Below are positions 1-8,451 of a DNA stretch of 64,000 nucleotides, piece by piece. The translations under genes were made by a program, and so were the position numbers. Numbering within the stretch: position 1 is the first letter of the stretch; every line of letters starts with the position of its first letter. The stretch is from Paenibacillus physcomitrellae (GTDB lineage: Bacteria; Bacillota; Bacilli; Paenibacillales; Paenibacillaceae). The stretch is taken from contig NZ_CP022584.1 of the NCBI RefSeq assembly GCF_002240225.1, positions 2,763,501 through 2,827,500 on the forward strand. The letters run 5' to 3'. Under the pieces are notes generated by a model. It had not been told where the DNA came from. It did no database searches and was given only the letters and a program-made list of their open reading frames with translations.

Positions 1-519
1 GCCGATTTGTGCGGCATTAAGAAACCTTCGATTTACGCGCATTTTCAGAGCAAGGAAGATTTGTTCCTTCAGGTGCTGAAGCGTTCGGTTGCGCAGGCTA
101 AGCGCGGTATGAACCGATATTACGCCGCTAACCGCAGGCAGCCTTTGGAGGGGCGGCTGAAAGGACTGCTTGTCCTGCTGCTGGAGCAGTACCGCCATAA
201 TCAGGACTTGAAGTTTCTGCTTCGGACCTGTTATTTCCCACCGCAATCTCTGCAAGCCGAGGTGCTGGACATCGCTTATCCGTTTCTTGATGAAATGGAG
301 CAGCGGATGACCCGGATCTTTCAGTCTGAAGCGGCCGGTGTGGCTGGTGCGGCCGAATCGCCGGACAGAAAGGTCATTGCAGACCCCGTTCAGGCGGCTG
401 CGGCCTACATGACCTTGGCGGACGGCGTGCTTGTAGATATGCTCTACGATTACCCCGAGCGTTCCGAGCGCCGACTTGGGCTGGCCTGGCCGGTTTACTG
501 GCGGGGAATCGAGGGATAA
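1..519 (+). CDS. TetR-family transcriptional regulator (5' end missing)
   Basis: The gene is cut by the left window edge and the frame is open from base 1. The first visible residues hold the end of a TetR helix-turn-helix (KKPSIYAHFQSKEDLF, about residues 7-22 of the fragment), the recognition helix followed by the conserved F-x-S/N-K-E/D-x-L segment. The remaining ~150 residues are a helical ligand-binding domain without recognisable specificity. It lies 117 bp upstream of and co-oriented with ykkC/ykkD. A palindrome fills the spacer of the ykkCD promoter, so this protein is the obvious candidate repressor of that pump pair (inference). Confidence 0.85.
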   Translation, partial: ADLCGIKKPSIYAHFQSKEDLFLQVLKRSVAQAKRGMNRYYAANRRQPLEGRLKGLLVLLLEQYRHNQDLKFLLRTCYFPPQSLQAEVLDIAYPFLDEMEQRMTRIFQSEAAGVAGAAESPDRKVIADPVQAAAAYMTLADGVLVDMLYDYPERSERRLGLAWPVYWRGIEG

Positions 520-555
520 ACCAGGCGGTCGCAGCTCTGCCCGGCAGAAATGACC

Positions 556-584
556 TTGACCTTGCCAGAAATCGGCAATGCAAT
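556..584 (+). promoter_or_regulatory. ykkCD promoter with palindromic operator in the spacer
   Basis: A -35 TTGACC (556-561) and a -10 TGCAAT (579-584) are separated by exactly 17 bp. Those 17 bp are a perfect inverted repeat, TTGCC-N7-GGCAA (562-578). A repressor bound there would block RNA polymerase. The adjacent TetR protein is the likely binder. Promoter and operator are inferred from sequence only. Confidence 0.5.
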
Positions 585-636
585 GTATTCATCATCTGAT
601 CGCATCATCACGAAGAGCAAAGGAGCTTTCGATAAA

Positions 637-972
637 ATGAACCGAAACTGGTTATACGTTCTGATCGGCGGCCTGGTTGAGGTGGTTTGGGTCTCCGGAC
701 TGAAGCATGCTTCCAGCTGGTGGGAGTGGCTGGGCACCCTGCTTGCTATTGCCGCCAGCTTCTATTTGATTATAGAAGCCTCCAAACGGCTGCCGGTCGG
801 GACGGTGTACGCCGTCTTCACCGGGCTGGGCACGGCTGGCACAGTGCTGGCTGAAATGATTTTCTTCCATGAGCCCTTCGCACCGCTCAAGGTACTGCTG
901 ATCGCCCTGCTGCTATGCGGCGTCATGGGGCTCAAGCTGATTACTGACCGGCAAGAGGAGGCGGAGCACTGA
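637..972 (+). CDS. ykkC: SMR-family efflux subunit, YkkC-like
   Basis: This is a 111-residue, four-helix small multidrug resistance protein. It is recognisable by VEVVWVSGLKHA near the N-terminus, with the conserved membrane Glu of SMR helix 1, and by LPVGTVYAVFTGLGTAGTVL in the middle, both close to Bacillus YkkC. SMR proteins are proton-driven antiporters that work as dimers. YkkC works with YkkD as a heterodimer, and related Gdx pairs export guanidinium or small cationic drugs. I start at ATG 637, which has an AAAGGAG site 11 bp upstream; a longer in-frame start at 550 would give a non-family N-terminus. The stop overlaps the ykkD start by one base, implying coupled translation. Confidence 0.9.
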   Translation: MNRNWLYVLIGGLVEVVWVSGLKHASSWWEWLGTLLAIAASFYLIIEASKRLPVGTVYAVFTGLGTAGTVLAEMIFFHEPFAPLKVLLIALLLCGVMGLKLITDRQEEAEH

Positions 973-1286
973 TGGCCTGGATTTTTCTTGTATTAGCCGG
1001 ATGCTGCGAGGTTCTGGGGGTCATCGGCATGAACCGGATTGTCCGCCGGAGAGCCTTCTCGTCCTATCTGCTGATGTTCGGCTCCTTCGCCGGCAGCTTC
1101 GCGCTGCTGAGCTCGGCTATGGGTTCCCTGCCAATGGGCACCGCTTATGCCGTTTGGACCGGAATCGGCACCGTAGGCAGCGCGCTGGTAGGCATGTTTC
1201 TGTACGGGGAATCCCGCAGCTGGCCGCGCATGTTATGCATCGCTGTTATTTTGGCTTCGGCCGTAGGCTTAAAGCTCATTACATGA
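972..1286 (+). CDS. ykkD: SMR-family efflux subunit, YkkD-like
   Basis: This is a 104-residue partner subunit of the SMR pair, with four predicted membrane helices. LAGCCEVLGVIGMNR carries the helix-1 Glu, and PMGTAYAVWTGIGTVGSALVG matches YkkD. The start codon overlaps the ykkC stop in a TGATG arrangement, so both subunits should be made in equal amounts. Two short subunits with opposite membrane topology forming one transporter is established for paired SMRs. The substrate (guanidinium, quaternary amines or drugs) cannot be told from sequence. The stop codon lies inside the loop of the terminator hairpin. Confidence 0.9.
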   Translation: MAWIFLVLAGCCEVLGVIGMNRIVRRRAFSSYLLMFGSFAGSFALLSSAMGSLPMGTAYAVWTGIGTVGSALVGMFLYGESRSWPRMLCIAVILASAVGLKLIT

Positions 1287-1308
1287 GATTTGTAATGGGC
1301 TTTTTTTT
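1273..1308 (+). terminator. Intrinsic terminator of ykkCD
   Basis: An 11-bp stem (1273-1283 with 1291-1301, one G-T pair) is followed by eight T. The 5' arm begins inside the last codons of ykkD. The 3' arm also contains the -35 box of the next promoter. Confidence 0.85.
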
Positions 1309-1338
1309 ATACTATAATCAACTTTGACTATTAAGTCA
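1290..1338 (+). promoter_or_regulatory. Promoter and operator of the yerO-like/swrC operon
   Basis: TTGTAA (1290-1295) and a perfect TATAAT (1313-1318) are 17 bp apart. Just downstream, over the expected start site, lies the inverted repeat TGACT-ATTA-AGTCA (1325-1338). TetR regulators commonly repress their own operon through such sites. Autoregulation is inferred, not shown. Confidence 0.6.
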
Positions 1339-1369
1339 TTAAGAGAACTTGCAAGTCAGAGGGGAGTGC

Positions 1370-2317
1370 ATGATCGTTTTGTCGGATCGATCGGCAGATA
1401 AGAAACAATTGATTTTACAAATGGCGCTCAAGCTGTTCTCCACCCAGGGGGCCCGCACCACCTCCATGCAGGATATCGCCGATGCCTGCGGCATCTCGAA
1501 AGGTAGTCTGTACCTCCATTTCAAGTCCAAAGAGGAGCTGGAGACGGCCATATCGCTTTACTGCCTGAAGAAGTTGGAGGACCAGCTGCTCCTGGTGGAG
1601 CATGAAGCAGGGTTAAGTCCGCGGGAACGGCTGTATCGGCAAATTCTCGTTCTGCTCCAGCAGGTGGTGGAGCTGCGGGAATATTTGAAAATGCAGTTCA
1701 TGGACCACTCGCGAAATGGAAAGCTGCCTCTTGAGCATGAACATATCCGCCGCAACAACTTAAGACTGCTGCTTCTGATGCAGAAAAAGCTGCTGGATAT
1801 CTATGGGCCGGGTATCTCTCCTTATATCGGAGATATGCTGCTGCTGATCAACGGCATGATCGGCTCCAGCATCCAGCTGATGCTCATATTCTCATCCTTT
1901 CCGTTCTCGCTTGAGAAAGTGGCCGGGCATCTGATGGAGCTGTTCGATCATACCGCCAATCTGTATATGAATGGCGGATCGGCGCCCCTCATCCCCCCTC
2001 AAACGCTGGACGAATGGATTCAGAGAGAGAAGGATGAGCTTCCGGAGGCTCCGCGTCACCCGCTCCTGGTCCTTCAGCAGCTTCGCCAAGAGCTGACGGA
2101 GAACTTGTCTGAAACCAAGGTGCAGGAAGCTGCGTATGAAACCTTATCCATATTGGAGGAGGAATTTCTGAGACCGGAGCCCCGCAAGGCTATTTTGACC
2201 GGCATGCTGCATAACCTCAGCTATTTAGAGGAAGAAGAAGCAGCGCGCAGCACCTACCTGGAGCTGAAACAGCTTGTTCTGGCTTCTCTCGGAGCCCATC
2301 CAAGTAATAACCACTAA
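1370..2317 (+). CDS. TetR-family regulator, YerO-like
   Basis: This is a 315-residue regulator, long for TetR (usually ~190-220). Residues ~11-57 form the DNA-binding domain, with TSMQDIADACGISKGSLYLHFKSKEEL as helix-turn-helix. The C-terminal ~120 residues are an additional helical, acidic extension. The start is ATG 1370 with AGAGGGGAG 4 bp upstream. It is followed after 36 bp by an AcrB/SwrC-type RND pump gene, the same order as yerO-yerP(swrC) in Bacillus subtilis, where YerO represses the pump gene. I infer the same role here, with a palindrome at the promoter as operator. Confidence 0.85.
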   Translation: MIVLSDRSADKKQLILQMALKLFSTQGARTTSMQDIADACGISKGSLYLHFKSKEELETAISLYCLKKLEDQLLLVEHEAGLSPRERLYRQILVLLQQVVELREYLKMQFMDHSRNGKLPLEHEHIRRNNLRLLLLMQKKLLDIYGPGISPYIGDMLLLINGMIGSSIQLMLIFSSFPFSLEKVAGHLMELFDHTANLYMNGGSAPLIPPQTLDEWIQREKDELPEAPRHPLLVLQQLRQELTENLSETKVQEAAYETLSILEEEFLRPEPRKAILTGMLHNLSYLEEEEAARSTYLELKQLVLASLGAHPSNNH

Positions 2318-2353
2318 AATAAGAGAAAGCCCTAAGGAGTGAAGAAACCTGCT

Positions 2354-5300
2354 ATGAAAGGCATTATTAATTTCTCGCTGAGAAACAAATTTGCCGTTTG
2401 GTTCCTGACGATTATCGTTGTAGCCGGCGGTTTGTACAGCGGCCTGACTATGAAACAGGAGACAATCCCGAACATCAACATCCCGTTTCTGACCGTCACC
2501 ACCGTCTATCCTGGAGCCGCGCCGGAAGGCGTGCAAAACGAAGTTACCGTTCCGCTGGAACAGAAACTCCACAATCTGGACGGCGTGAAGACGATTACGT
2601 CAACCTCCATGGAGAACGCCTCCTCCATTCAGGTCGAATTTGATTACGGAGCTGATCTGGACAACGCTTCTGCCGCACTGCGGGAGTCTTTAAACAGCGT
2701 AACGCTGCCTGAAGGCGCACAGAAGCCGCAGATTTCCAGATTCAGCTTGAGTTCTCTTCCTGTTATCTCCCTGAGTCTTGCTTCCAACGGGGCCAATGAT
2801 CTGGAACAGCTGACGCATCTGGCCGAAACCGATATTCAGCCGATGCTCGAAGATCTGGAAGGCGTTGCTTCCGTACAGATCGCAGGACAATATACCAAAA
2901 ATGTCGAGCTTACCTACGATAAAGCCAAAATGGCTGAACTCGGTTTAACGGAAGATTCCGTCAAGCAGATCATCGCGGCCTCTGCCGTGCATGCGCCACT
3001 GGGCTTGTTCGAACTGGACAAATCCCAGACAGCGGTTGTTGTTGATGGGAACATCACTACTTTGGACGATTTGAAGAAGCTTGAAATTCCGCTGGTTCCA
3101 TCCGCTGGTTCCGCCGGACAGGGTCCTGCTGCGGGCGGCGCTGCTGCCGGTAACGGCGGAGCGGCTGCAGGCGGTGGCGCGGATACAAGCGCAGCTGGCG
3201 GTGGAACTTCCGGCGCAGGTGCAGGTCAAGGTCAGGCCGGTTCAGCAGCCGGATTGCCGACCGTCCGTCTGGATCAGATCGCCAAAATCGAGGTGATCGG
3301 CCAAGCCGAATCCATCTCCCGTACCAACGGCAGAGAGTCTCTTGGTATCCAGATCGTCAAATCCAATGATGCCAATACCGTTGACGTAGTCAACGAGGTT
3401 AAAGATACAGTAAGTCAATTGAAGAAGGATTATCCGGATCTCGATCTGACCGTACTTCTGGATCAAGGCAAGCCGATTGAAGACTCGGTTAATACCATGC
3501 TGTTCAAAGCCTTGTTTGGCGCCTTGTTCGCGGTTCTGATCATTCTGATCTTCCTGCGTAACCTTCGCTCTACGATTATTGCCATTATCTCTATTCCTTT
3601 GTCGCTGCTTATTGCTATTCTGGGGCTGCGTCAGATGGATATTACGCTGAATATGATGTCACTCGGCGCTATGACGGTCGCAATCGGCCGGGTAGTGGAC
3701 GACTCGATCGTCGTTATCGAGAATATTTACCGGCGTTTGTCCCTGAGCGGCGAGAAGCTCAAAGGGCGCAAGCTGATTCTTGAAGCCACCCGCGAAATGT
3801 TCGTTCCGATCTTCTCCTCAACGATCGTAACGATCGCTGTATTCCTGCCGCTTGCTTTCGTCAGCGGTATGGTCGGCGAGCTCTTCACGCCATTCGCTCT
3901 GACTATGGTCTTCGCCCTGCTCGCTTCCCTGATCGTGGCGATTACAGTAGTACCGGCGCTGGCTCATTCCTTGTTCCGCAAGGGCTTGAAGAAGACGCAC
4001 AATCACGAGGAGAAACCGGGCGCACTGGCTAACGGCTACAAACGAGTTTTGGCCTGGTCTCTGTCCCACAAGCTGATTACTTTCGGCCTGGCTGTTGTTC
4101 TGCTGATCGGCAGCTTGTTCCTGACACCGTTCATCGGCAGCAGCTTCCTGCCTGACCAGGAAGACAAAACCGTCATGGTAACCTTCTCGCCGGAACCGGG
4201 ACTTACCCTGGACGAAGTGAAAGAACATGCCATGGACGCCGAGACAATTTTCCTCGATCAGCCTGACGTAGTGAGCATGCAGTATTCCATTGGAGGCAGC
4301 AACCCGCTTAGCCCGGGACCTTCCAAGTCGGGATTGTTCTTCGCCAACTATAAGAGCGATACGAAGAACTTCAGCAAAGTGAAAGAAGATCTGATCAACA
4401 AACTTACGGAACAAGTTCCTTACGGCACCTGGTCCGAGCTGAGTGCGGGCGGCGGCGGTCTTGGCGGCAGCCAGCTGACTGTTCAGGTGTTCGGAGACAA
4501 TATCGAGCAGATCAAACCTTTTGCCGATCAAGTGCTCAAGCTTGTTCAGGACGATACGGCCAATTTCGCCAAAGCGGAATCCAGCCTGTCGGATGCTTAC
4601 GACCAGTACACGCTTATGGCCAATCAGTCGAAGCTCAGCTCATTGGGTCTGACAGCCGGGCAGCTCGCTATGGCTTTGGCTCCGGTTACGACCGAGCCGG
4701 TACTGACCAGCGTAGACATTGACGGCAAACAATACGAAGTTCATGTGAAGACCGATAACAAAACCTATAACAGCATTACCGACATCGAGAATCAAACCAT
4801 CGCATCGCCGCTTGGCATGCAGGTACCGATTAAAGATGTTGCTCAAGTAGTCAAAGGAACGTCTCCGGATGCGATCTCCAGCATCGACGGCAGAACGGTC
4901 GTTGAAATTACAGCCAACATTCTGGCAAGCGATGTCAGCGGCGTTTCCAAAGCCCTTGAGTCCAAAATCAACAGCTTGACCAAACCGGATGGCGTGACCG
5001 TCCAATTCGGCGGCGTCACCGAACAGATCAACGATACCTTTACCCAACTCGGTCTAGCGATGGCCGCAGCGGTTGCGATTGTTTATTTTGTCCTTATCGT
5101 GACCTTCCACGGCGCGCTTGCACCGTTTGCGATCCTGTTCTCCCTGCCGTTCACGGTGATTGGAGCGCTTCTGGCGCTGCTGATCTCCGGCGATACCCTG
5201 AACGTCTCGTCCCTGATGGGTGCGCTCATGCTGATCGGTATCGTGGTTACGAACGCGATCGTTCTCATCGACCGCGTCATTCATAAAGAACGCGATGGCC

Positions 5301-5560
5301 TGTCTACCCGGGAAGCCCTGCTGGAAGCCGGCGCTACCCGTCTCCGGCCGATTCTGATGACGGCCATTGCGACAATCGGCGCTCTGCTGCCGCTCGTCTT
5401 CGGATGGGAGAACAGCGCAGGCGTCATTTCCAAAGGACTTGGCGTGACCGTTATCGGCGGCCTCATCAGTTCTACCTTGTTGACGCTGGTCATCGTACCG
5501 ATTGTGTACGAATTCCTCGCCAAGTTCCGCCGCCGCAGCCTGGCTGAGCAGGAAGATTAA
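2354..5560 (+). CDS. swrC: RND-family efflux transporter, SwrC/AcrB-like
   Basis: This 1068-residue resistance-nodulation-division exporter matches the length of SwrC (YerP). The order is one N-terminal membrane helix, an extracytoplasmic porter half, six helices, a second porter half and five helices. VVDDSIVVIEN near residue 448 carries the paired Asp of the proton relay. Gram-positive SwrC exports lipopeptides such as surfactin and gives self-resistance. I start at ATG 2354, because the upstream GTG overlaps the AAGGAG site. Residues ~249-301 are an unusual Gly/Ala/Ser-rich insertion in the first porter half with no counterpart in AcrB. The substrate is unknown here. Confidence 0.9.
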   Translation: MKGIINFSLRNKFAVWFLTIIVVAGGLYSGLTMKQETIPNINIPFLTVTTVYPGAAPEGVQNEVTVPLEQKLHNLDGVKTITSTSMENASSIQVEFDYGADLDNASAALRESLNSVTLPEGAQKPQISRFSLSSLPVISLSLASNGANDLEQLTHLAETDIQPMLEDLEGVASVQIAGQYTKNVELTYDKAKMAELGLTEDSVKQIIAASAVHAPLGLFELDKSQTAVVVDGNITTLDDLKKLEIPLVPSAGSAGQGPAAGGAAAGNGGAAAGGGADTSAAGGGTSGAGAGQGQAGSAAGLPTVRLDQIAKIEVIGQAESISRTNGRESLGIQIVKSNDANTVDVVNEVKDTVSQLKKDYPDLDLTVLLDQGKPIEDSVNTMLFKALFGALFAVLIILIFLRNLRSTIIAIISIPLSLLIAILGLRQMDITLNMMSLGAMTVAIGRVVDDSIVVIENIYRRLSLSGEKLKGRKLILEATREMFVPIFSSTIVTIAVFLPLAFVSGMVGELFTPFALTMVFALLASLIVAITVVPALAHSLFRKGLKKTHNHEEKPGALANGYKRVLAWSLSHKLITFGLAVVLLIGSLFLTPFIGSSFLPDQEDKTVMVTFSPEPGLTLDEVKEHAMDAETIFLDQPDVVSMQYSIGGSNPLSPGPSKSGLFFANYKSDTKNFSKVKEDLINKLTEQVPYGTWSELSAGGGGLGGSQLTVQVFGDNIEQIKPFADQVLKLVQDDTANFAKAESSLSDAYDQYTLMANQSKLSSLGLTAGQLAMALAPVTTEPVLTSVDIDGKQYEVHVKTDNKTYNSITDIENQTIASPLGMQVPIKDVAQVVKGTSPDAISSIDGRTVVEITANILASDVSGVSKALESKINSLTKPDGVTVQFGGVTEQINDTFTQLGLAMAAAVAIVYFVLIVTFHGALAPFAILFSLPFTVIGALLALLISGDTLNVSSLMGALMLIGIVVTNAIVLIDRVIHKERDGLSTREALLEAGATRLRPILMTAIATIGALLPLVFGWENSAGVISKGLGVTVIGGLISSTLLTLVIVPIVYEFLAKFRRRSLAEQED

Positions 5561-5620
5561 TTCATCTTCTGTTCGGACCAAGGCCGCTTCTTAAGCGGCA
5601 GGAAGGCAGAAATCAATAAT

Positions 5621-5664
5621 AGGGAAGCCCGAAGCTGAATGCTTCGGGCTTCCCTTTTTCTTTT
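5621..5664 (+). terminator. Intrinsic terminator of swrC
   Basis: A perfect 15-bp stem (5621-5635 with 5641-5655) has a 5-base loop and is followed by a T-rich tail (TTTTTCTTTTT). It sits between the convergent swrC and mobA genes. Confidence 0.9.
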
Positions 5665-5687
5665 TCCACAAACTCGACATTCTGAAC

Positions 5688-6317
5688 CTACTGCGGCCTT
5701 GCCTTGTGCTCAAGCTTGGACGCCAGCCGGAGCGCCTCCGTATAGTCCTCGGGACGGTTCATATTAAACAAAGCCAGCCCCGCTTCCCGGCCCTCGCTGT
5801 CCGGCCAATCGCCGATCTCGATCTGCTTCACGTTCAAACGGTTGATCCAGTCCAGAACCCGGCGCTCTCCCTGCTCCAGGCCATAATCCAGCTGGGCATA
5901 CGATCGTCTCCGGTAAACAGCGACCAAAGGCTGGATTCTTCCCTCATAAACGGGAATCACGGCCTCAACACTCTCGTCCGCCTGCTCCGCAAGGTCTATC
6001 AGTCCTTCAAACAGCGTCCGGCTTGCAAAAGGATGGTCACAAGAGCATACCAAATTCCATTCTTGTCCAGAATAATTCAGAGCGGCATGAATGCCGGCCA
6101 AGGGGCCTGCTCCTTCATACCTGTCCGGGATAACCGGCAGGCCTGTAAACTCATACAGCTCCGGATGCATAGAGGAGACGACCATTTGCCCGCACACCGG
6201 GGACATAGCTTCTATAATCGTACCGATCACCGTTCTGCCTCCGATTTGCAGGAGGGCTTTGTTCTGCCCCATCCGCTGGGATTGGCCGCCGGCCAGAATG
6301 ATTCCAAGCCTGTTCAT
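5688..6317 (-). CDS. mobA: Molybdenum cofactor guanylyltransferase MobA
   Basis: This 209-residue NTP-transferase transfers GMP from GTP to molybdopterin, making the guanine-dinucleotide cofactor used by DMSO-reductase-family enzymes. The N-terminal signature LAGGQSQRMGQNKALL (residues ~8-23) is the nucleotide-binding loop. VIPDRYEGAGPLAGI and VCSCDHPF are further family motifs, the latter with the metal-binding Asp. Length is normal. It stands alone here, but a molybdopterin oxidoreductase gene that would need this cofactor is 7 kb away (13145-15274). Confidence 0.9.
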   Translation of the reverse strand: MNRLGIILAGGQSQRMGQNKALLQIGGRTVIGTIIEAMSPVCGQMVVSSMHPELYEFTGLPVIPDRYEGAGPLAGIHAALNYSGQEWNLVCSCDHPFASRTLFEGLIDLAEQADESVEAVIPVYEGRIQPLVAVYRRRSYAQLDYGLEQGERRVLDWINRLNVKQIEIGDWPDSEGREAGLALFNMNRPEDYTEALRLASKLEHKARPQ

Positions 6318-6366
6318 CCTTTCACCGCCCTTTACCCATTAAGTTATAGATCAAGCAAAAATTGGT

Positions 6367-6395
6367 TTGTAACAACCTAAAAGCCGTGATACATT
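6367..6395 (+). promoter_or_regulatory. Promoter of the MFS gene at 6463
   Basis: TTGTAA (6367-6372), 17 bp, then TACATT (6390-6395), preceded by TG for an extended -10. Transcription should begin near 6402, downstream of the in-frame ATG at 6397. A hairpin (AACGCCT with AGGCGTT, 6400-6432) follows in the 5' UTR. Confidence 0.55.
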
Positions 6396-6462
6396 AATGC
6401 AAACGCCTCCTTTTTTTCAGGTTCAGGCGTTGTTTCTACCTATTAGAAAGGAATGGCGCAGA

Positions 6463-7680
6463 TTGGTGCACAAAGATTCCGGAAGACAAGCTTCCCTTTC
6501 CTTACATCTGTTAAACTTCTTCACCTACGGGATTGCTTCAATCTTTACGTCCTATCTTCAGCTGTATTATTTGTCCGTCGGACTGGACAAGCTCCAGATC
6601 GGAGAACTGCTGGCCGCCGGACCGCTGGTATCTGTAGCAGCCTATTCCTTCTGGAACTACTGCCGCAGCAAACAGCTCAGCACCCGAAATACGCTTATTC
6701 TGCTGCTGATTGGAATCCTGTTGTCCGTTCAGCTGCTGCTGTGGGTGGAAAGCTATCGCTGGGTCGTCTGGGGCAGTTTGATTTTATTTTTCTTCCTGTC
6801 TCCGTTATTAACCATAAGTCATACCTTTACACTTGAGAAGCTAGGGGAATCTTCATCCAAACTGAAAAAGAATTATCCCATAAGTCGATGGTGGTCCTCT
6901 CTTGGCTGGGCCATTCTCCCCTTCTCCTTAAGCTACTCGTTTAACGACGGCGTCTTTCACCGGCTGCCGATTATCATTAGCGTGACGCTGTTTGCCGCGG
7001 CGGCCATCGTCTTTGGTTTGTCCTTTCCGTCCTACAAGCAGCCGGATCCTACACCGCCGCTTACCGGCCGGGAAATATCCGGCGTGCTGCTCAATAAATA
7101 TTTTATCGCGTTCCTGCTGCTCGGGATGCTCATCACGGTCCCCTTCTCGGTTAATCAGCTGTTTATGCCGCTGTTTATGACCGATTTGGGCGGCAGCATG
7201 CTGGATTTCGCCTTGGCGATTTTTGCCGCGACAATCCTTGAGGCCGCCGTATTCTATGGGCTGACCCGGTGGGTCAAAAAGCAGATGTCCCGGCTGCTGC
7301 TGGTTATAACCCTGGTGTCCTTATTGTCGGTCCTGCGATGGAATTTGATGGCCAGCGCTACCCTGCCTGTTCACGTTATTCTGATCGGACTGCTCAACGC
7401 CGTGACCCTGGGGGGATTCTTCCTCGTAGGTACCCGGATTACGTCCCTCTTCCTGCCTAAACCGTTCCGGTCGGCGGGGCAGACGTTGTGCGTCCTCTGC
7501 TGGAGCGGATTATCCGTGATCATTGCCGGGCTGATGGGCGGCTGGCTGTTCCAGAACTTCGGTTCTGTTATTTTATATAAAACGCTGGTCTCCATGGCTT
7601 TGTGCGGCACCATCGGATTGGGCCTGCTTTGGGCTTATATCCATCGCAAGGGCTACGCGCCAAGCAAATATTATTCATAA
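6463..7680 (+). CDS. MFS transporter, 12-helix (MFS_1-like)
   Basis: A ~405-residue integral membrane protein with twelve hydrophobic segments in two halves. The N-terminal LNFFTYGIASIFTSYLQLYYLSVGL resembles the LacY/NUP-like MFS_1 group. The frame is open from ATG 6397, but that codon lies upstream of the predicted transcription start and lacks a ribosome site. TTG 6463 has AAAGGA 10 bp upstream (GTG 6466 is the alternative). Substrate is unknown. It is divergent from mobA, with no obvious functional link. Confidence 0.8.
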   Translation: MVHKDSGRQASLSLHLLNFFTYGIASIFTSYLQLYYLSVGLDKLQIGELLAAGPLVSVAAYSFWNYCRSKQLSTRNTLILLLIGILLSVQLLLWVESYRWVVWGSLILFFFLSPLLTISHTFTLEKLGESSSKLKKNYPISRWWSSLGWAILPFSLSYSFNDGVFHRLPIIISVTLFAAAAIVFGLSFPSYKQPDPTPPLTGREISGVLLNKYFIAFLLLGMLITVPFSVNQLFMPLFMTDLGGSMLDFALAIFAATILEAAVFYGLTRWVKKQMSRLLLVITLVSLLSVLRWNLMASATLPVHVILIGLLNAVTLGGFFLVGTRITSLFLPKPFRSAGQTLCVLCWSGLSVIIAGLMGGWLFQNFGSVILYKTLVSMALCGTIGLGLLWAYIHRKGYAPSKYYS

Positions 7681-7710
7681 TGGCCGGGCTTTTGTTATGC
7701 CACTGGATGC

Positions 7711-8220
7711 TCAGCCTTTATCCTCATAGAAGATATGACGGGCCGAGACCTGTCCACCATTAATCTCGAGCAGGCCAAAGGAATATTGCTTCTCCCGCCG
7801 TTTGTCCGTCGGGGAGCCCGGGTTAAACAGCAGCACCCCGTCTTCCGTTTGCAAATAAGGCTGATGGGAATGGCCGAACAGGATACAGGTCACCGAGTCT
7901 CCCTCAAAGGCCTTGCGGGCCTTCTGCGGTGTTGCAAGCCTTGACGAATAAGGTTCATGTCCATGAACAAGCCCTATTCGGACACCCTCAAAGGACAGGA
8001 TCTTCTTCTCCCCGAAGCGTTCAATAATGTCGTACCCGTCATTGTTCCCGGCAATCCCGTCCACCGGGGCTAAAGCAGTCAACTGGTCATACACCTCAAG
8101 GCTTGTCCAATCGCCCAAGTGCAGAATATAGTCCACCTCTTTGAACGCCTCAGTCAGCTTGTCCGGCAGCTTCACCTTCCCTCCCCGCAGATGGGTATCC
8201 GATACGATGCCAATAATCAT
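7711..8220 (-). CDS. YfcE/MJ0936-family metallophosphoesterase
   Basis: A 169-residue single-domain phosphodiesterase of the calcineurin-like superfamily (YsnB in B. subtilis). All metal-binding motifs are present in order: SDTH, LHLGDW, GNNDG, VHGHE and FGHSH. The C-terminus has NPGSPTDKR, typical of the family. Such enzymes hydrolyse phosphodiesters in vitro with two metal ions; the physiological substrate is generally unknown. The start has AGGAGG 7 bp upstream. Confidence 0.9.
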   Translation of the reverse strand: MIIGIVSDTHLRGGKVKLPDKLTEAFKEVDYILHLGDWTSLEVYDQLTALAPVDGIAGNNDGYDIIERFGEKKILSFEGVRIGLVHGHEPYSSRLATPQKARKAFEGDSVTCILFGHSHQPYLQTEDGVLLFNPGSPTDKRREKQYSFGLLEINGGQVSARHIFYEDKG

Positions 8221-8312
8221 TATTTGTCCTCCTCTCTTAACTGTACAGCCTAATCAAATGGACCCAGGGCAGAACTACTTAACTCTAATTTCAAAAAAAT
8301 CTGTATATGACC

Positions 8313-8339
8313 AAAAAACGCGGGATCTCTCACCCCGCG
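8313..8339 (-). terminator. Intrinsic terminator of the glnS operon
   Basis: Read on the minus strand, a GC-rich stem (8334-8339 with 8319-8324) is followed by six U (8313-8318). It lies about 110 bp downstream of the 8452-8907 gene. Confidence 0.75.
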
Positions 8340-8451
8340 CTCCTTAGTCTGTCTGTCTATTCAGGTTCAAGCGTGTTCAAGCGTCTGACCTAACTCTAAC
8401 TTTGACCTAACCTATCCGTTCCCTTCGGGTCCCGTCCCGCTCAAGCACAGT

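Noticed and set aside
520..636. Guanidine-I riboswitch upstream of ykkC
   Set aside because: Expected from B. subtilis ykkCD, but the leader lacks the conserved guanidine-I blocks; it contains instead a promoter with a palindromic operator.
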